Positions 16,480-25,453 of a stretch of DNA of 39,702 bases are shown here, one piece after another. The DNA comes from Colwellia sp. GTDB lineage: Bacteria > Pseudomonadota > Gammaproteobacteria > Enterobacterales > Alteromonadaceae. The notes under the pieces are model-generated. The model did not search any database. It was given only the letters and a program-made list of their open reading frames with translations, and had not been told where the DNA came from. The translations under genes were made by a program, and so were the position numbers. The stretch's first letter is position 1; the number at the start of each line of letters is the position of its first letter. The stretch spans positions 1 through 39,702 of the forward strand of contig JABSOW010000031.1 of assembly GCA_013215465.1 (NCBI GenBank), in the 5' to 3' direction.

Positions 16480-18630
16480 TTAGGCGACCTTTTTTATTTT
16501 AATAGGCCGATGACTGTATTTATTAACAACACATAATTTAGGGTTTTCAATAGTCACTAAACATTCTAAACATTGCACACATTCACTATAATCAATTGAA
16601 CCATCGCGATTGATAGCATCTATTTCACATTTTTTATTGCGGCATAATTGACAAGGACTACCACACTCTTTTCGTCTTCTTAACCATTTCAATAGAGGAA
16701 AACGACCAAGAATGGCTAATCCTGCTCCTAAAGGGCAAAGATAACGACAGTAGAGCTTGTGCACTTTTAAACTTAATAATAATAAAAGTACCGAATAGAG
16801 CACAAACGGCCAATAACGAACAAAATTTAATGTCAGGCTGGTTTTAAAAGGCTCTATTTCGGCAAGTTGTTCCGCTAATGAAAGCGAATAGAATGATGTG
16901 CCGAGCAGCGAAAATAAAATAACATACTTGATTTTTTGGGCCTGATTATGATGTTTAGGTGATATTTTTATTTGTCTGATGCTGAGTTTTTTCGCCAATA
17001 AACTCATTATTTCTTGCAGGGCACCAAAAGGACATAACCAGCCACAAAATAGCCCTCTACCGAAAATAAATAGGCTAACAAATACAAATACCCACAAGAT
17101 AAAAATAATCGGGTCTAATAAAAATACTTCAAGTTTAAAACCATTAGCTAACGACAATAATAACGTATACATATTAACCACTGACAGTTGGCCTTGGCTG
17201 TAATAACCAATATAAAAAACAGTAAATACTAGCATAGTTAAGCGTATTCTATGGATAGCATTAACATGACGAGCCAATTGCTCTTGTTTCAAAAAGAGTA
17301 AAGATAAGATAATTAGGTATATAGATAGCACCGCTATTTCAATACTACGACCTAGCCATATTCTTACCCATAAAGGTTGTTTTTTTTCTATGATAACTTT
17401 AGGCGTGTAAAACAACTTTTTCGGTAAAAGTAAATCTATGGTGAATTGATATTGTTGTTTAGCCAAAAATGACTGGTTATAGTTTACCGCGAGCAATATC
17501 TCGAACGGTTGACTTATTTCAAAGCCAGATTGCGACTTTATTCTGAATATATTTTGTTGGTAAAAATCTGGAATTTTTACATTGAACGAAGGATCATAGT
17601 AACTATAAAAATCGATATCACGAATATCTACCGGAAATTCACCTTGAACAACGCTTAGTCGGGCAGGGACTGTTTGGGGAATGAAGTTTTCACTAACATA
17701 ACCATAACTACCACGGCTAAATACCATTAATCCATGCTCACCGGGCTTTAAGCTCTCCAGTAATCGCTGATACTCTAGCTCACCTAAAAGGTTTTTACCG
17801 ATAATAGGAATGTTAACAAAAGCAAAATACAAGTCAATAAAGTCGCCATCTTTACCGTTAACAGCAGCATCAGTATCACTATCTTCAGTTAACTCTTCAA
17901 TAACGCTGACTAATTCATTAGAAACATCGACAGCAAGTTTTAAACTTTGTTGTTTGCTTACTTGCCAGTGTGATATATGCCCTTGCTCTAGCAATTGATT
18001 GAAATTTAGTTCTTGAAAAAAATCTGTTTTAATTTTTACCGTTGCAGCAGCAGCGAATCCTTCTAGCTTAGCCCGAGCAACTTTTAAGGCGGAGGCAATA
18101 ATTGTATCGTTAATCACCATCACCGATACTGTCGCTCTGGTGATGCCGTCAAAGTTAGTAATACCAGGAGTACTGTGGTCTCGGGCATTAATAATATAGC
18201 GCTCTTTTATCGAATGCCCTTTATACTGGTCGATAAAGTCAAACATGGGCTGTTCGCCAAGGCCATGTAAAAAAATAGGTTCATGATGCTTTAGCACTTT
18301 AAAGCCGGTGAATACGCCGTTGATATCAATGCCAATTAGTATGTTAATAGTTTGTCCTGAAAAACCCATGAAATCAGTAAAATCGTCAGATTCAAAAACA
18401 TAACCTAATAATTGACTAAGTTGGTAAACAGGGATTATTGCTAAATCAGGTTCGGGCCGGCCTATACGCGTAGCACTAGGAAAAATCGCGGCTATATCTG
18501 CAGGGATAGCAGTTACTTCACTATTTTTGAACGAGTTAGAGTCATCAAAAGCAAAGGCTGGTTTTAGGGAAATACAAAAGAATAAAAAAATAAAATAAAC
18601 ATGGAGTCGTAATACGGTAACACTATTCAT
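16480..18630 (-). CDS. NosR/NirI-like membrane flavin and iron-sulfur protein
   Basis: A 716-residue inner-membrane protein probably moving electrons between the quinone pool and a periplasmic acceptor. It has a signal peptide (residues 1-28), a periplasmic FMN-binding domain (~75-185) with DGITRATVS in place of the usual (S/T)GAT.(S/T) flavin-attachment motif (candidate T167), five or so hydrophobic helices, two CxxxCP motifs (CGWLCP at 529, CRYLCP at 628), and a C-terminal 2x[4Fe-4S] segment (CGSPCQLC..KC, then CVQCLEC). The start is ATG 18630 with GGAG six bases before it; a TTG four codons upstream overlaps this Shine-Dalgarno. No nosZ, nosDFYL or nirS is near, so a role in N2O reduction is not supported. 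The neighbours suggest a role in PQQ-linked metabolism or NO response. Confidence 0.82.
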   Translation of the reverse strand: MNSVTVLRLHVYFIFLFFCISLKPAFAFDDSNSFKNSEVTAIPADIAAIFPSATRIGRPEPDLAIIPVYQLSQLLGYVFESDDFTDFMGFSGQTINILIGIDINGVFTGFKVLKHHEPIFLHGLGEQPMFDFIDQYKGHSIKERYIINARDHSTPGITNFDGITRATVSVMVINDTIIASALKVARAKLEGFAAAATVKIKTDFFQELNFNQLLEQGHISHWQVSKQQSLKLAVDVSNELVSVIEELTEDSDTDAAVNGKDGDFIDLYFAFVNIPIIGKNLLGELEYQRLLESLKPGEHGLMVFSRGSYGYVSENFIPQTVPARLSVVQGEFPVDIRDIDFYSYYDPSFNVKIPDFYQQNIFRIKSQSGFEISQPFEILLAVNYNQSFLAKQQYQFTIDLLLPKKLFYTPKVIIEKKQPLWVRIWLGRSIEIAVLSIYLIILSLLFLKQEQLARHVNAIHRIRLTMLVFTVFYIGYYSQGQLSVVNMYTLLLSLANGFKLEVFLLDPIIFILWVFVFVSLFIFGRGLFCGWLCPFGALQEIMSLLAKKLSIRQIKISPKHHNQAQKIKYVILFSLLGTSFYSLSLAEQLAEIEPFKTSLTLNFVRYWPFVLYSVLLLLLSLKVHKLYCRYLCPLGAGLAILGRFPLLKWLRRRKECGSPCQLCRNKKCEIDAINRDGSIDYSECVQCLECLVTIENPKLCVVNKYSHRPIKIKKVA

Positions 18631-18656
18631 ATCAGACTCCAAAAATAACTAAATAA

Positions 18657-18682
18657 AGCCCTTCAAGAGGAAGTGAAGGGCT
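18657..18682 (-). terminator. Intrinsic terminator after the aldehyde dehydrogenase
   Basis: Perfect 9-bp stem AGCCCTTCA (18657-18665) and TGAAGGGCT (18674-18682) with an 8-base loop. On the minus strand it is followed by TTATTTAG. It lies 21 bp past the aldehyde dehydrogenase stop and 27 bp before the NosR-like gene, so it separates the two transcripts at least in part. Confidence 0.75.
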
Positions 18683-18703
18683 GTGTATCTATATAGGTAC
18701 TAT

Positions 18704-20224
18704 TTAAAAGAAACCTAATGGGCTAGTGCTATAGCTTACTAATAAGCACTTAGTTTGTTGGTAATGATCAAGCATCATTTTATGCGTTTCACGGCCAATA
18801 CCTGATTTTTTATAACCACCAAATGCAGCATGAGCAGGGTATAAATGGTAACAGTTAGTCCACACACGACCAGACTCAATACCACGACCCATACGGTGAG
18901 CAAGGTTAGCATCACGTGTCCAAACACCAGCACCTAAACCAAACGCTGTATCGTTAGCAATTGCTAAAGCTTCAGCTTCATCTTTAAAGGTAGTAACAGA
19001 AATAACAGGACCAAAAATTTCTTCTTGGAAAACTCGCATTGAGTTATCACCTTTTAAAATTGTTGGTTGAACGTAGTAACCGGTTCCTAGTGGACCATCT
19101 AAAACTTCAGCGTCACCACCAGAAAGTACCGTTGCACCTTCATCTCTACCTATTTGTAAATAGCTCAGGATTTTTTCATATTGCTGTTTAGATGCTTGTG
19201 CGCCAACCATAGTATTAACATCAAGCGGATTACCTCTAACGATATTTTTGGTTTTCTCAAGTACTTTTTCCATAAACTCATCAAAAATATCTTCTTGTAC
19301 TAGTGCACGAGAAGGAGATGTACATACTTCACCTTGGTTAAAGAAACCTAAAGCAAAACCTTCAGCACATTTATCAAGGTAGTCATCTTCAAATTGAGTG
19401 ATATCACTAAAGAAAATGTTTGGTGACTTACCGCCAAGCTCTACCGTTGAAGGGATTAAGTTTTCAGCAGCACACTTTAATATGTGTTGGCCAACAGGGG
19501 TTGAACCAGTAAAAGCAATTTTGCCAATACGGGTACTTGTTGCTAAGGCTTCACCGGCTTCTTTACCGTAACCATTAACAATGTTTAATACGCCAGCAGG
19601 TAGTAAATCAGCAATCAATTCCATAAATACTAGAATACTTGCAGGAGTTTGCTCTGCAGGCTTAAGAATTATACAGTTACCAGAAGCAAGTGCAGGCGCT
19701 AATTTCCATGCTGCCATTAGCATAGGAAAGTTCCACGGGATAATTTGACCAACAACACCAATAGGCTCATGGAAGTGATAAGCAACAGTATCGTTATCTA
19801 TTTCTGAAATGCTACCTTCTTGAGCACGGATACAACCTGCATAATAGCGGAAATGGTCAACACATAACGGGATGTCAGCGTTAAGCGTTTCACGTACTGG
19901 TTTGCCATTGTCCCAAGTTTCAGCTACCGCTAATACTTCAAGGTTCGCTTCGATGCGATCGGCAATTTTTAATAATATGTTTGAGCGTTCTTGCACTGAG
20001 GTTTTTCCCCATGCAGCTTTTGCCGCATGAGCAGCATCAAGTGCTAATTCAATATCTTCAGCACTTGAACGTGGAATTTCACAAAATACTTCACCAGTTA
20101 CTGGTGTTGAATTACTAAAGTAATTTCCTTTTACCGGAGCAACCCATTCACCGCCGATAAAATTTTCATATCTTGATTTAAAAGTAATAACAGAATTTTC
20201 GCTTCCCGGGTTTGTATAGATCAT
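18704..20224 (-). CDS. exaC: NAD-dependent aldehyde dehydrogenase, ExaC/AldB type
   Basis: Oxidises the aldehyde made by the alcohol dehydrogenase to a carboxylic acid in the cytoplasm. The 506 residues match the AldB/ExaC group: N165 in [21 protein letters not shown]262 in [12 protein letters not shown] and the catalytic C301 in [16 protein letters not shown]. The conserved tail [29 protein letters not shown] is present. AGGTG lies before ATG 20224. It sits downstream of the pqq genes, as exaC sits beside exaA-pqq in P. aeruginosa. 146 bp separate it from the peptidase gene, so it may have its own promoter. A stem-loop terminator follows. Confidence 0.93.
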   Translation of the reverse strand: MIYTNPGSENSVITFKSRYENFIGGEWVAPVKGNYFSNSTPVTGEVFCEIPRSSAEDIELALDAAHAAKAAWGKTSVQERSNILLKIADRIEANLEVLAVAETWDNGKPVRETLNADIPLCVDHFRYYAGCIRAQEGSISEIDNDTVAYHFHEPIGVVGQIIPWNFPMLMAAWKLAPALASGNCIILKPAEQTPASILVFMELIADLLPAGVLNIVNGYGKEAGEALATSTRIGKIAFTGSTPVGQHILKCAAENLIPSTVELGGKSPNIFFSDITQFEDDYLDKCAEGFALGFFNQGEVCTSPSRALVQEDIFDEFMEKVLEKTKNIVRGNPLDVNTMVGAQASKQQYEKILSYLQIGRDEGATVLSGGDAEVLDGPLGTGYYVQPTILKGDNSMRVFQEEIFGPVISVTTFKDEAEALAIANDTAFGLGAGVWTRDANLAHRMGRGIESGRVWTNCYHLYPAHAAFGGYKKSGIGRETHKMMLDHYQQTKCLLVSYSTSPLGFF

Positions 20225-20370
20225 AATTCACCTCATGTGTTAGACCCGCAGGAATTTGATCCTTTTCTGGGGGCCTGATTTTATCGCGTCAGTATTTAAA
20301 CAGTGTTTGTCTATGGTTATAATAGGATTTTATTGGCAAGTTTAACTATGCTCCCTTGGCATAAAAAAAC

Positions 20371-21825
20371 TCATACTTTAGGATGGGAACCGTTGGCTAT
20401 CACTAGTAAATAGGCAGATATATCGGTGGCAGTTATATTGATTACTTGGTCTTTTTGAACTTGGTATACTCGACAGTATTTAATTTTAGCCAGTGCTAAA
20501 CTCATACTAATAAAGCTGTTATCTTGACTTAATTTCAACAAACAAAGGGGGATTTCTTGCAATCGCTTATCTGGGTTAATATCAAAAGCACTATATATAG
20601 CTAAATAAGTCGAATTTTCAATGGTTAATGCTTGAGTTGCATAGCAGATGCCCTGACAACGGGGTGCTAAGAACCTTGGATATGCACTAATAATATAGCT
20701 AGTAATATTAGCAACTACTTGTTCAGTGGCATTGATTTTCGTTAACCATAATGCGTTTCGTTGCTCACTTACATAGCAGTGATTAATATGAGGGTTTAAT
20801 TTATCGCTAGTTAATTGTTTTTCTGCCTGTTGGAATAACTGAGAAAATAAGTTTGGTAGTGACGTTTTACTTGGTACCTGGCTTATATTAAGGCTAACCG
20901 CTTGTTCGGTAATATTTTCTTCTACTAGCAGCTTAGACAAGCTAGTCAAAGCGGGGATTAACTGGCTATTGGGAAGTATTGGTAAGGTGTCAATATCTGT
21001 TACTAATGGTTTTTTAGCGCTTTCAATTTCTTTGTAGGCAGCAATTTCCGGATAGTCAGGGTCTTGCAGCCATAAATGATAGGTAGTTATCAGTTGGTTA
21101 ATTGCTTGAGGATATTTTTTTTGATGATGCTCATTACTTTCATCATTTTGGCTATTTCTATTGTTCTGGTCTAATGCTACTTTTAACGGTATAGACTGAT
21201 TATGCTGTTTAGGTAATAATGATATTAACTGTGATATTTTTTCAACATCAGCATTAGCGGTAACTAAGGTGATATTACTTGCTTGGTAAAAGCGTTGATG
21301 GAAACTTGTTAAATCGTTTAGGGATAAATTGCCAATTAATGTGCTAATGCCACCATAGCAAAAATTATTTTTATCGCTTTTTTTAGTGCTATTTTTATCC
21401 GCTTGCTCTGCGGCTAGCAATTCCTGATAAATAACCCCCTTATCTTTACCATCATAAATTTCACAATGTAAATCTTTGGCATTAAAAACCGGATTAAACA
21501 AGCCATTTAGCAAGTAATTAACAGCCAAGATAAAGGTATGAGGGCACTGGCTTTGGCAATGATAATAAGTAGTTTCAGCGAGCGTTGAGGCATTAATTTT
21601 TGCATCAGTGAGTGAGATCAGTTGAAATAAAGTTTCAGCTTGAGGAAAAGCTTTGCTACCACGAAAAACTAAATGTTCAACGCCGTGAGCAACACCACTA
21701 TTATCAAATACGGGAGTATTAACGACAAAAAGTGCGCTAAAGCCCTCATTACTGACTATATTGATGTGCTTCATACTATTTTTATGGCGATAAATATTTG
21801 CTATTAATGGTGTTGCCAAGGTCAT
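20371..21825 (-). CDS. pqqF: Short M16 (insulinase-like) peptidase in the pqqF position
   Basis: In PQQ synthesis PqqF with PqqG cuts the cross-linked PqqA peptide free. The inverted zinc motif HGVEH is at residues 47-51, with E122 or E135 (KGVIYQE) as third ligand candidates. The ATG overlaps the pqqE stop by four bases (ATGA), so it belongs to the pqq operon. At 484 residues it is much shorter than classical PqqF (~760-880 residues) and about the size of one M16 two-domain half. The C-terminal half has no recognisable motif. It may need a partner, such as a PqqG-like subunit encoded elsewhere. The symbol is given from position and family, not from strong identity. Confidence 0.78.
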   Translation of the reverse strand: MTLATPLIANIYRHKNSMKHINIVSNEGFSALFVVNTPVFDNSGVAHGVEHLVFRGSKAFPQAETLFQLISLTDAKINASTLAETTYYHCQSQCPHTFILAVNYLLNGLFNPVFNAKDLHCEIYDGKDKGVIYQELLAAEQADKNSTKKSDKNNFCYGGISTLIGNLSLNDLTSFHQRFYQASNITLVTANADVEKISQLISLLPKQHNQSIPLKVALDQNNRNSQNDESNEHHQKKYPQAINQLITTYHLWLQDPDYPEIAAYKEIESAKKPLVTDIDTLPILPNSQLIPALTSLSKLLVEENITEQAVSLNISQVPSKTSLPNLFSQLFQQAEKQLTSDKLNPHINHCYVSEQRNALWLTKINATEQVVANITSYIISAYPRFLAPRCQGICYATQALTIENSTYLAIYSAFDINPDKRLQEIPLCLLKLSQDNSFISMSLALAKIKYCRVYQVQKDQVINITATDISAYLLVIANGSHPKV

Positions 21826-22997
21826 ATTTTTATACGGGCAATGTCTAACGAAGTGTCTTTAGCACGTTTCATGGCGCTTTGGTTAACACGCTTTACTATA
21901 GGTTTTGTCGGGTTAGTTGCACTTGCAATAGCCTGTTGAATTAAATAATGATCTTCAGATTTACTACAGACAGGATCGGTTTTATGCATATCACCAGTCA
22001 TCATAAAGGCCTGACAACGGCAACCGCCAAAGTCTTTTTCTTTTTCATCACAACCTTTACATGGTTGTGGCATCCAGTCATCACCGCGAAAGTAATCAAA
22101 TGAAAAGTCTTGTTGCCATATGTCGCTAATCGATTTGTCTTTAACGTTTGGAAATGTCAGTGGCAACATCTTTGCGCTATGACAGGGTAAAGCGGAGCCA
22201 TCAGGCGTTACCGTTAAAAAGGTTGTTGCCCAACCATTCATACAAGCTTTGGGGCGAGTTTCAAAGTAATCAGGCGTGACAAAAATAAAATGTGGCCCTT
22301 TATCTTGTTGTTCATCTCTAAATTCATTAACAAGTCGCTCAGCCTCAACTAGCTGCTGCCGCGTCGGTAATAAATGATCTCGGTTTTGATAGGCCCAACC
22401 ATAATATTGTGCGGTTGCAAGCTCTACATAATCAGCTTCTAGCTCACAACTTAAGCGCATTATATCTTCAATTTGTTCAAGATTTTGTTTGGATAAAACA
22501 AAGTTAAGCACCATAGGGTAGCCTTGCGCTTTAACTGATTTAGCCATATTAAATTTTTGTTGGTAAGCATTGCCGCGACCGGCAATGGCATCATTTAACT
22601 CAGGATCAGCACCTTGAAAACTGATTTGAATATGATCTAACCCGGCTTCTTTTAGTCTAGCGATACGCTTTTCAGTTAAACCGATACCTGAGGTAATTAA
22701 ATTGGTATAAAAACCTAGCTCTCGGGCATACTTGACCAGTACTTCCAAATCTTTGCGTAACAAGGGCTCACCACCAGAAAAACCCAGCTGTACAGCCCCC
22801 ATCTCTCTTGCTTGGCTAAATACCTGACACCACTGCTCTGTGGTTAATTCATTTTTTGCTTCGCTTAACTGCGTGGGATTAGAGCAATAAGGACAATGCA
22901 GAGGACAATCATAAGTTAACTCAGCAAGTAGCCAAAGTGGGGGACCCAGGGCTGTGGAAGTTTGCTTTGATGTGTCGGTTACTGCTTGATTAGTCAT
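21822..22997 (-). CDS. pqqE: PqqA peptide cyclase PqqE (radical SAM)
   Basis: Forms the carbon-carbon link between the conserved Glu and Tyr of PqqA, with PqqD as chaperone. The radical-SAM cluster motif CPLHCPYC is near residue 30. The C-terminal SPASM domain carries the auxiliary cluster cysteines in [31 protein letters not shown] and GGCRCQAF. The start at ATG 22997 overlaps the pqqD stop by eight bases (ATGACTAA); the frame is open 14 codons further up but this would run inside pqqD. 391 residues, usual length. Translationally coupled to both neighbours. Confidence 0.96.
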   Translation of the reverse strand: MTNQAVTDTSKQTSTALGPPLWLLAELTYDCPLHCPYCSNPTQLSEAKNELTTEQWCQVFSQAREMGAVQLGFSGGEPLLRKDLEVLVKYARELGFYTNLITSGIGLTEKRIARLKEAGLDHIQISFQGADPELNDAIAGRGNAYQQKFNMAKSVKAQGYPMVLNFVLSKQNLEQIEDIMRLSCELEADYVELATAQYYGWAYQNRDHLLPTRQQLVEAERLVNEFRDEQQDKGPHFIFVTPDYFETRPKACMNGWATTFLTVTPDGSALPCHSAKMLPLTFPNVKDKSISDIWQQDFSFDYFRGDDWMPQPCKGCDEKEKDFGGCRCQAFMMTGDMHKTDPVCSKSEDHYLIQQAIASATNPTKPIVKRVNQSAMKRAKDTSLDIARIKI

Positions 22998-23286
22998 GAT
23001 AAAGCCATTTTTTTTCAATTGCGGTGCTGATAAACTCATTCACATCAGTGGTTAAGTCACCAGCATCAGGGAACTTAGTGTGCAGCGTATCAGTAATTTG
23101 TTGTAAGTTCTTTTCTCCGTCAATAAGCTGCATAATTTCACCAGCACCGCCATTGAGTTTAACCATGCCTTCGGGAAATAATAACACAAAGCAGTTTTGC
23201 GCTTTTTCCCATTGAAAGCGGAACATCGCATTAAGTGATGGTGTCATGGTTGGGCTTATGTTTGAGGAGACTGTAGCTGTGGTCAC
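22990..23286 (-). CDS. pqqD: PqqA-binding chaperone PqqD
   Basis: A small protein (98 residues) that binds PqqA and presents it to PqqE. The family core is clear: [40 protein letters not shown] followed by the winged-helix-like end ([24 protein letters not shown]). The start is a GTG whose last bases form the pqqC stop (GTGA overlap). The ~14 residues before the core are low in complexity ([17 protein letters not shown]) and an internal start cannot be excluded. Confidence 0.94.
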   Translation of the reverse strand: MTTATVSSNISPTMTPSLNAMFRFQWEKAQNCFVLLFPEGMVKLNGGAGEIMQLIDGEKNLQQITDTLHTKFPDAGDLTTDVNEFISTAIEKKWLYHD

Positions 23287-24050
23287 TTAAATAGTCCTTT
23301 GTGGTAAATAGGGTTATTAATTGCGTCTTGACCAAGTATCGCTTGATAAGGAGCTCTACCTTGTTGATATGCTAAGGTCATTGAATCTAACATGCTCCAC
23401 AAAATATCCAGTTTAAATTGCAAAATATTTAAGGCATCTTCTTGTGCTTCGCGGCTAGTAAAATGATCTAAGGTTATTTGCAAGCCATGATTTACATCAC
23501 GACGAGCTTGGGATAAACGCAGTTGAAAATAACTTAATCCCTCAGGCTTTATCCACGGGTAATTTTGTGGCCAACTATCAAGACGACTTTGATGTATTTC
23601 AGGCGCAAACATTTCGGTTAATGATGAACAAGCCGCTTGTTGCCAGCTAGCTTTACGAGCAAAATTAACATAAGCGTCAACAGCAAAGCGAACGCCAGGC
23701 AGTACAAATTTTTCATCTAATAAGTCTTGTCTGTCTAAGCCAACAGCTTCGCCTAAACGTAGCCAAGCTTCGATACCACCTAAGGTTTCTTCACCGGCAT
23801 TGCCATCGTGATCTAGAATACGTTGGATCCACAAACGCCTTGTTTCCATATCGCGACAATTAGCCATAATTGCCGCATCTTTAATGGGTATATTTACTTG
23901 ATAATAAAAACGATTAGCCACCCAACCTCTAATTTCTTCCTTACTACACTCTCCTTTATGCATAGCAATATGGAAAGGATGGTGAATATGGTACAGTTCG
24001 CCTTTGCTTCTAAGCTTATGTTCAAACTCTTCTTTGGTCCAAGCCTGCAT
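23283..24050 (-). CDS. pqqC: Pyrroloquinoline-quinone synthase PqqC
   Basis: Catalyses the last step, ring closure and eight-electron oxidation of the PQQ precursor by O2, without a metal. The 255-residue all-helical protein has the family's [32 protein letters not shown] start, [27 protein letters not shown], and [22 protein letters not shown]. Full length. It lies 21 bp past pqqB and overlaps pqqD by four bases. Confidence 0.96.
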   Translation of the reverse strand: MQAWTKEEFEHKLRSKGELYHIHHPFHIAMHKGECSKEEIRGWVANRFYYQVNIPIKDAAIMANCRDMETRRLWIQRILDHDGNAGEETLGGIEAWLRLGEAVGLDRQDLLDEKFVLPGVRFAVDAYVNFARKASWQQAACSSLTEMFAPEIHQSRLDSWPQNYPWIKPEGLSYFQLRLSQARRDVNHGLQITLDHFTSREAQEDALNILQFKLDILWSMLDSMTLAYQQGRAPYQAILGQDAINNPIYHKGLFK

Positions 24051-24071
24051 AAAATGGATCCTATAGTAAGG

Positions 24072-24989
24072 TTAAATCGTTATTTCCATGCCATCTACGG
24101 CAATTTCAACACCATTGTCTAAAACAAATTGATGTTCGGGAGATTCTTCATTTAAAATGGGGTTAGTGTTATTAATGTGGATAAGAATTTTTCTGTCTAT
24201 GGTGAATTTATTCAATAGCGCGACTGTACCATAGTCACCATTAACAGGCATATGCCCCATTTCTGAGCCTAATTTAGTACCAACACCTTGAGCAATCATT
24301 TCATCGTCTAGCCATAAGGTACCGTCAATAAGTACGCAACTTGCTTTCGATAATATCTGTTCAACTTCCGGAGTACTTTCAACGATGCCAGGTAAATAAA
24401 ATAAATACTTACCGGTACTTTTATCAATAATTTTTAAACCGATATTATTACCATCTACCACGTTATCGCGATAACGTGAATAAGGGGGAGCATTTGATTC
24501 AATAATAACAGGAACAAATTCTAACCCGTCAACCCCTTTAACACTAAAGGGTTGTCGTTGTTCGGTGTCTATTTTGTTAAAGCTTAGTCCACCATGCCAA
24601 TGTTCAAGTAAGTTAAATAATGGGTAAACGGTTGATAAATCTTCATAGACTACATCACTGCAATACACTTCAAGCGGGAGCCCCTCACGCAGGGTTAATA
24701 GCCCGGTTGTATGATCTATTTGGCTGTCAGTTAAAATGGCTGCACGGATTTTAGTACCACGGCTACCTTGTTCGGGCCAAAGCTGTGGCGATTGATTCAT
24801 TTGTTGACGAATATCGGGAGATGCATTGATCAATACCCAGTCTTTTCCATTTGGACTAACGGCAATAGATGATTGAGTGCGTGCTGTTGCTTTAATGGTG
24901 CCGTCACGCAAGCCTTTACAATTTGCGCAGTGACAATTCCATTGGGGAAATCCGCCACCAGCGGCTGAGCCTAAAACTAAAATTTTCAT
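24072..24989 (-). CDS. pqqB: PQQ biosynthesis protein PqqB
   Basis: A metallo-beta-lactamase-fold protein of 305 residues acting on the processed PqqA-derived Glu-Tyr precursor. The start MKILVLGSAAGGGFPQWNCHCANCKG is near-invariant in the family and contains the CxCxxC cluster. In place of the HxHxDH of true MBL enzymes it has DSQIDHTTGLL, as is normal for PqqB. MGHMPVNGDYGTVALL and the C-terminal HINNTNPIL are also present. It starts 122 bp downstream of the pqqA stop. Confidence 0.96.
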   Translation of the reverse strand: MKILVLGSAAGGGFPQWNCHCANCKGLRDGTIKATARTQSSIAVSPNGKDWVLINASPDIRQQMNQSPQLWPEQGSRGTKIRAAILTDSQIDHTTGLLTLREGLPLEVYCSDVVYEDLSTVYPLFNLLEHWHGGLSFNKIDTEQRQPFSVKGVDGLEFVPVIIESNAPPYSRYRDNVVDGNNIGLKIIDKSTGKYLFYLPGIVESTPEVEQILSKASCVLIDGTLWLDDEMIAQGVGTKLGSEMGHMPVNGDYGTVALLNKFTIDRKILIHINNTNPILNEESPEHQFVLDNGVEIAVDGMEITI

Positions 24990-25111
24990 ATGTGCCTCGA
25001 GATCAAGACAAAGGGGAAGTAAGAAATTGTCTAGTGATAACTAATTACCTCAGTGTTTTAAGCATTGGCTACAACTGAGGTAATTTATTCTAATTGATTA
25101 TAAAATAATAA

Positions 25112-25183
25112 TTAACGATTACTGATGTAAAGAGTTACTTCAAATCCTAAACGCATTTCTTCAAAGTCAGGCTTAATCCACAT
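25112..25183 (-). CDS. pqqA: PQQ precursor peptide PqqA (23 residues)
   Basis: The peptide whose Glu and Tyr side chains become PQQ. Translated by hand, it begins MWIKPDFEEMRLGFEV and ends LYISNR. E15 and Y19 are spaced E-x3-Y, as in all PqqA, and the surrounding LGFEVTLYISNR is near-identical to known PqqA. GAGG lies eight bases before the ATG. It is first in the pqqA-B-C-D-E-F run, 122 bp before pqqB, a usual gap that allows much higher pqqA expression. It is too short for most gene finders and could easily be left out of an automatic annotation. Confidence 0.97.
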   Translation of the reverse strand: MWIKPDFEEMRLGFEVTLYISNR

Positions 25184-25453
25184 AATTTATTCCTCGCTGG
25201 TTAATAATATTGATTTATAGTTGTGATTATCTTTTTCTTAGTACCTATTAACTATATTTAATTTTCATTTAATAAAACATCATACTTTAGGTGGAAAAGG
25301 GTAGGGCGCAGGCATGAATAAATTATGAGCTGTGAGAGGTAATATGTGGATAGGCTTACTACTTCGCCATTAAAGTAATTGTACAACTCAACAGCATTAT
25401 CGCTTGTTACGGCATTAAATGTTGAGTTGCATGAGCCAAAACACAAAGCTATA

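Noticed and set aside
16480..18630. Calling the NosR-like gene nosR of a denitrification cluster
   Set aside because: No nosZ, nosD, nosF, nosY or nosL in the window; the neighbours are PQQ genes and nosP-nahK.
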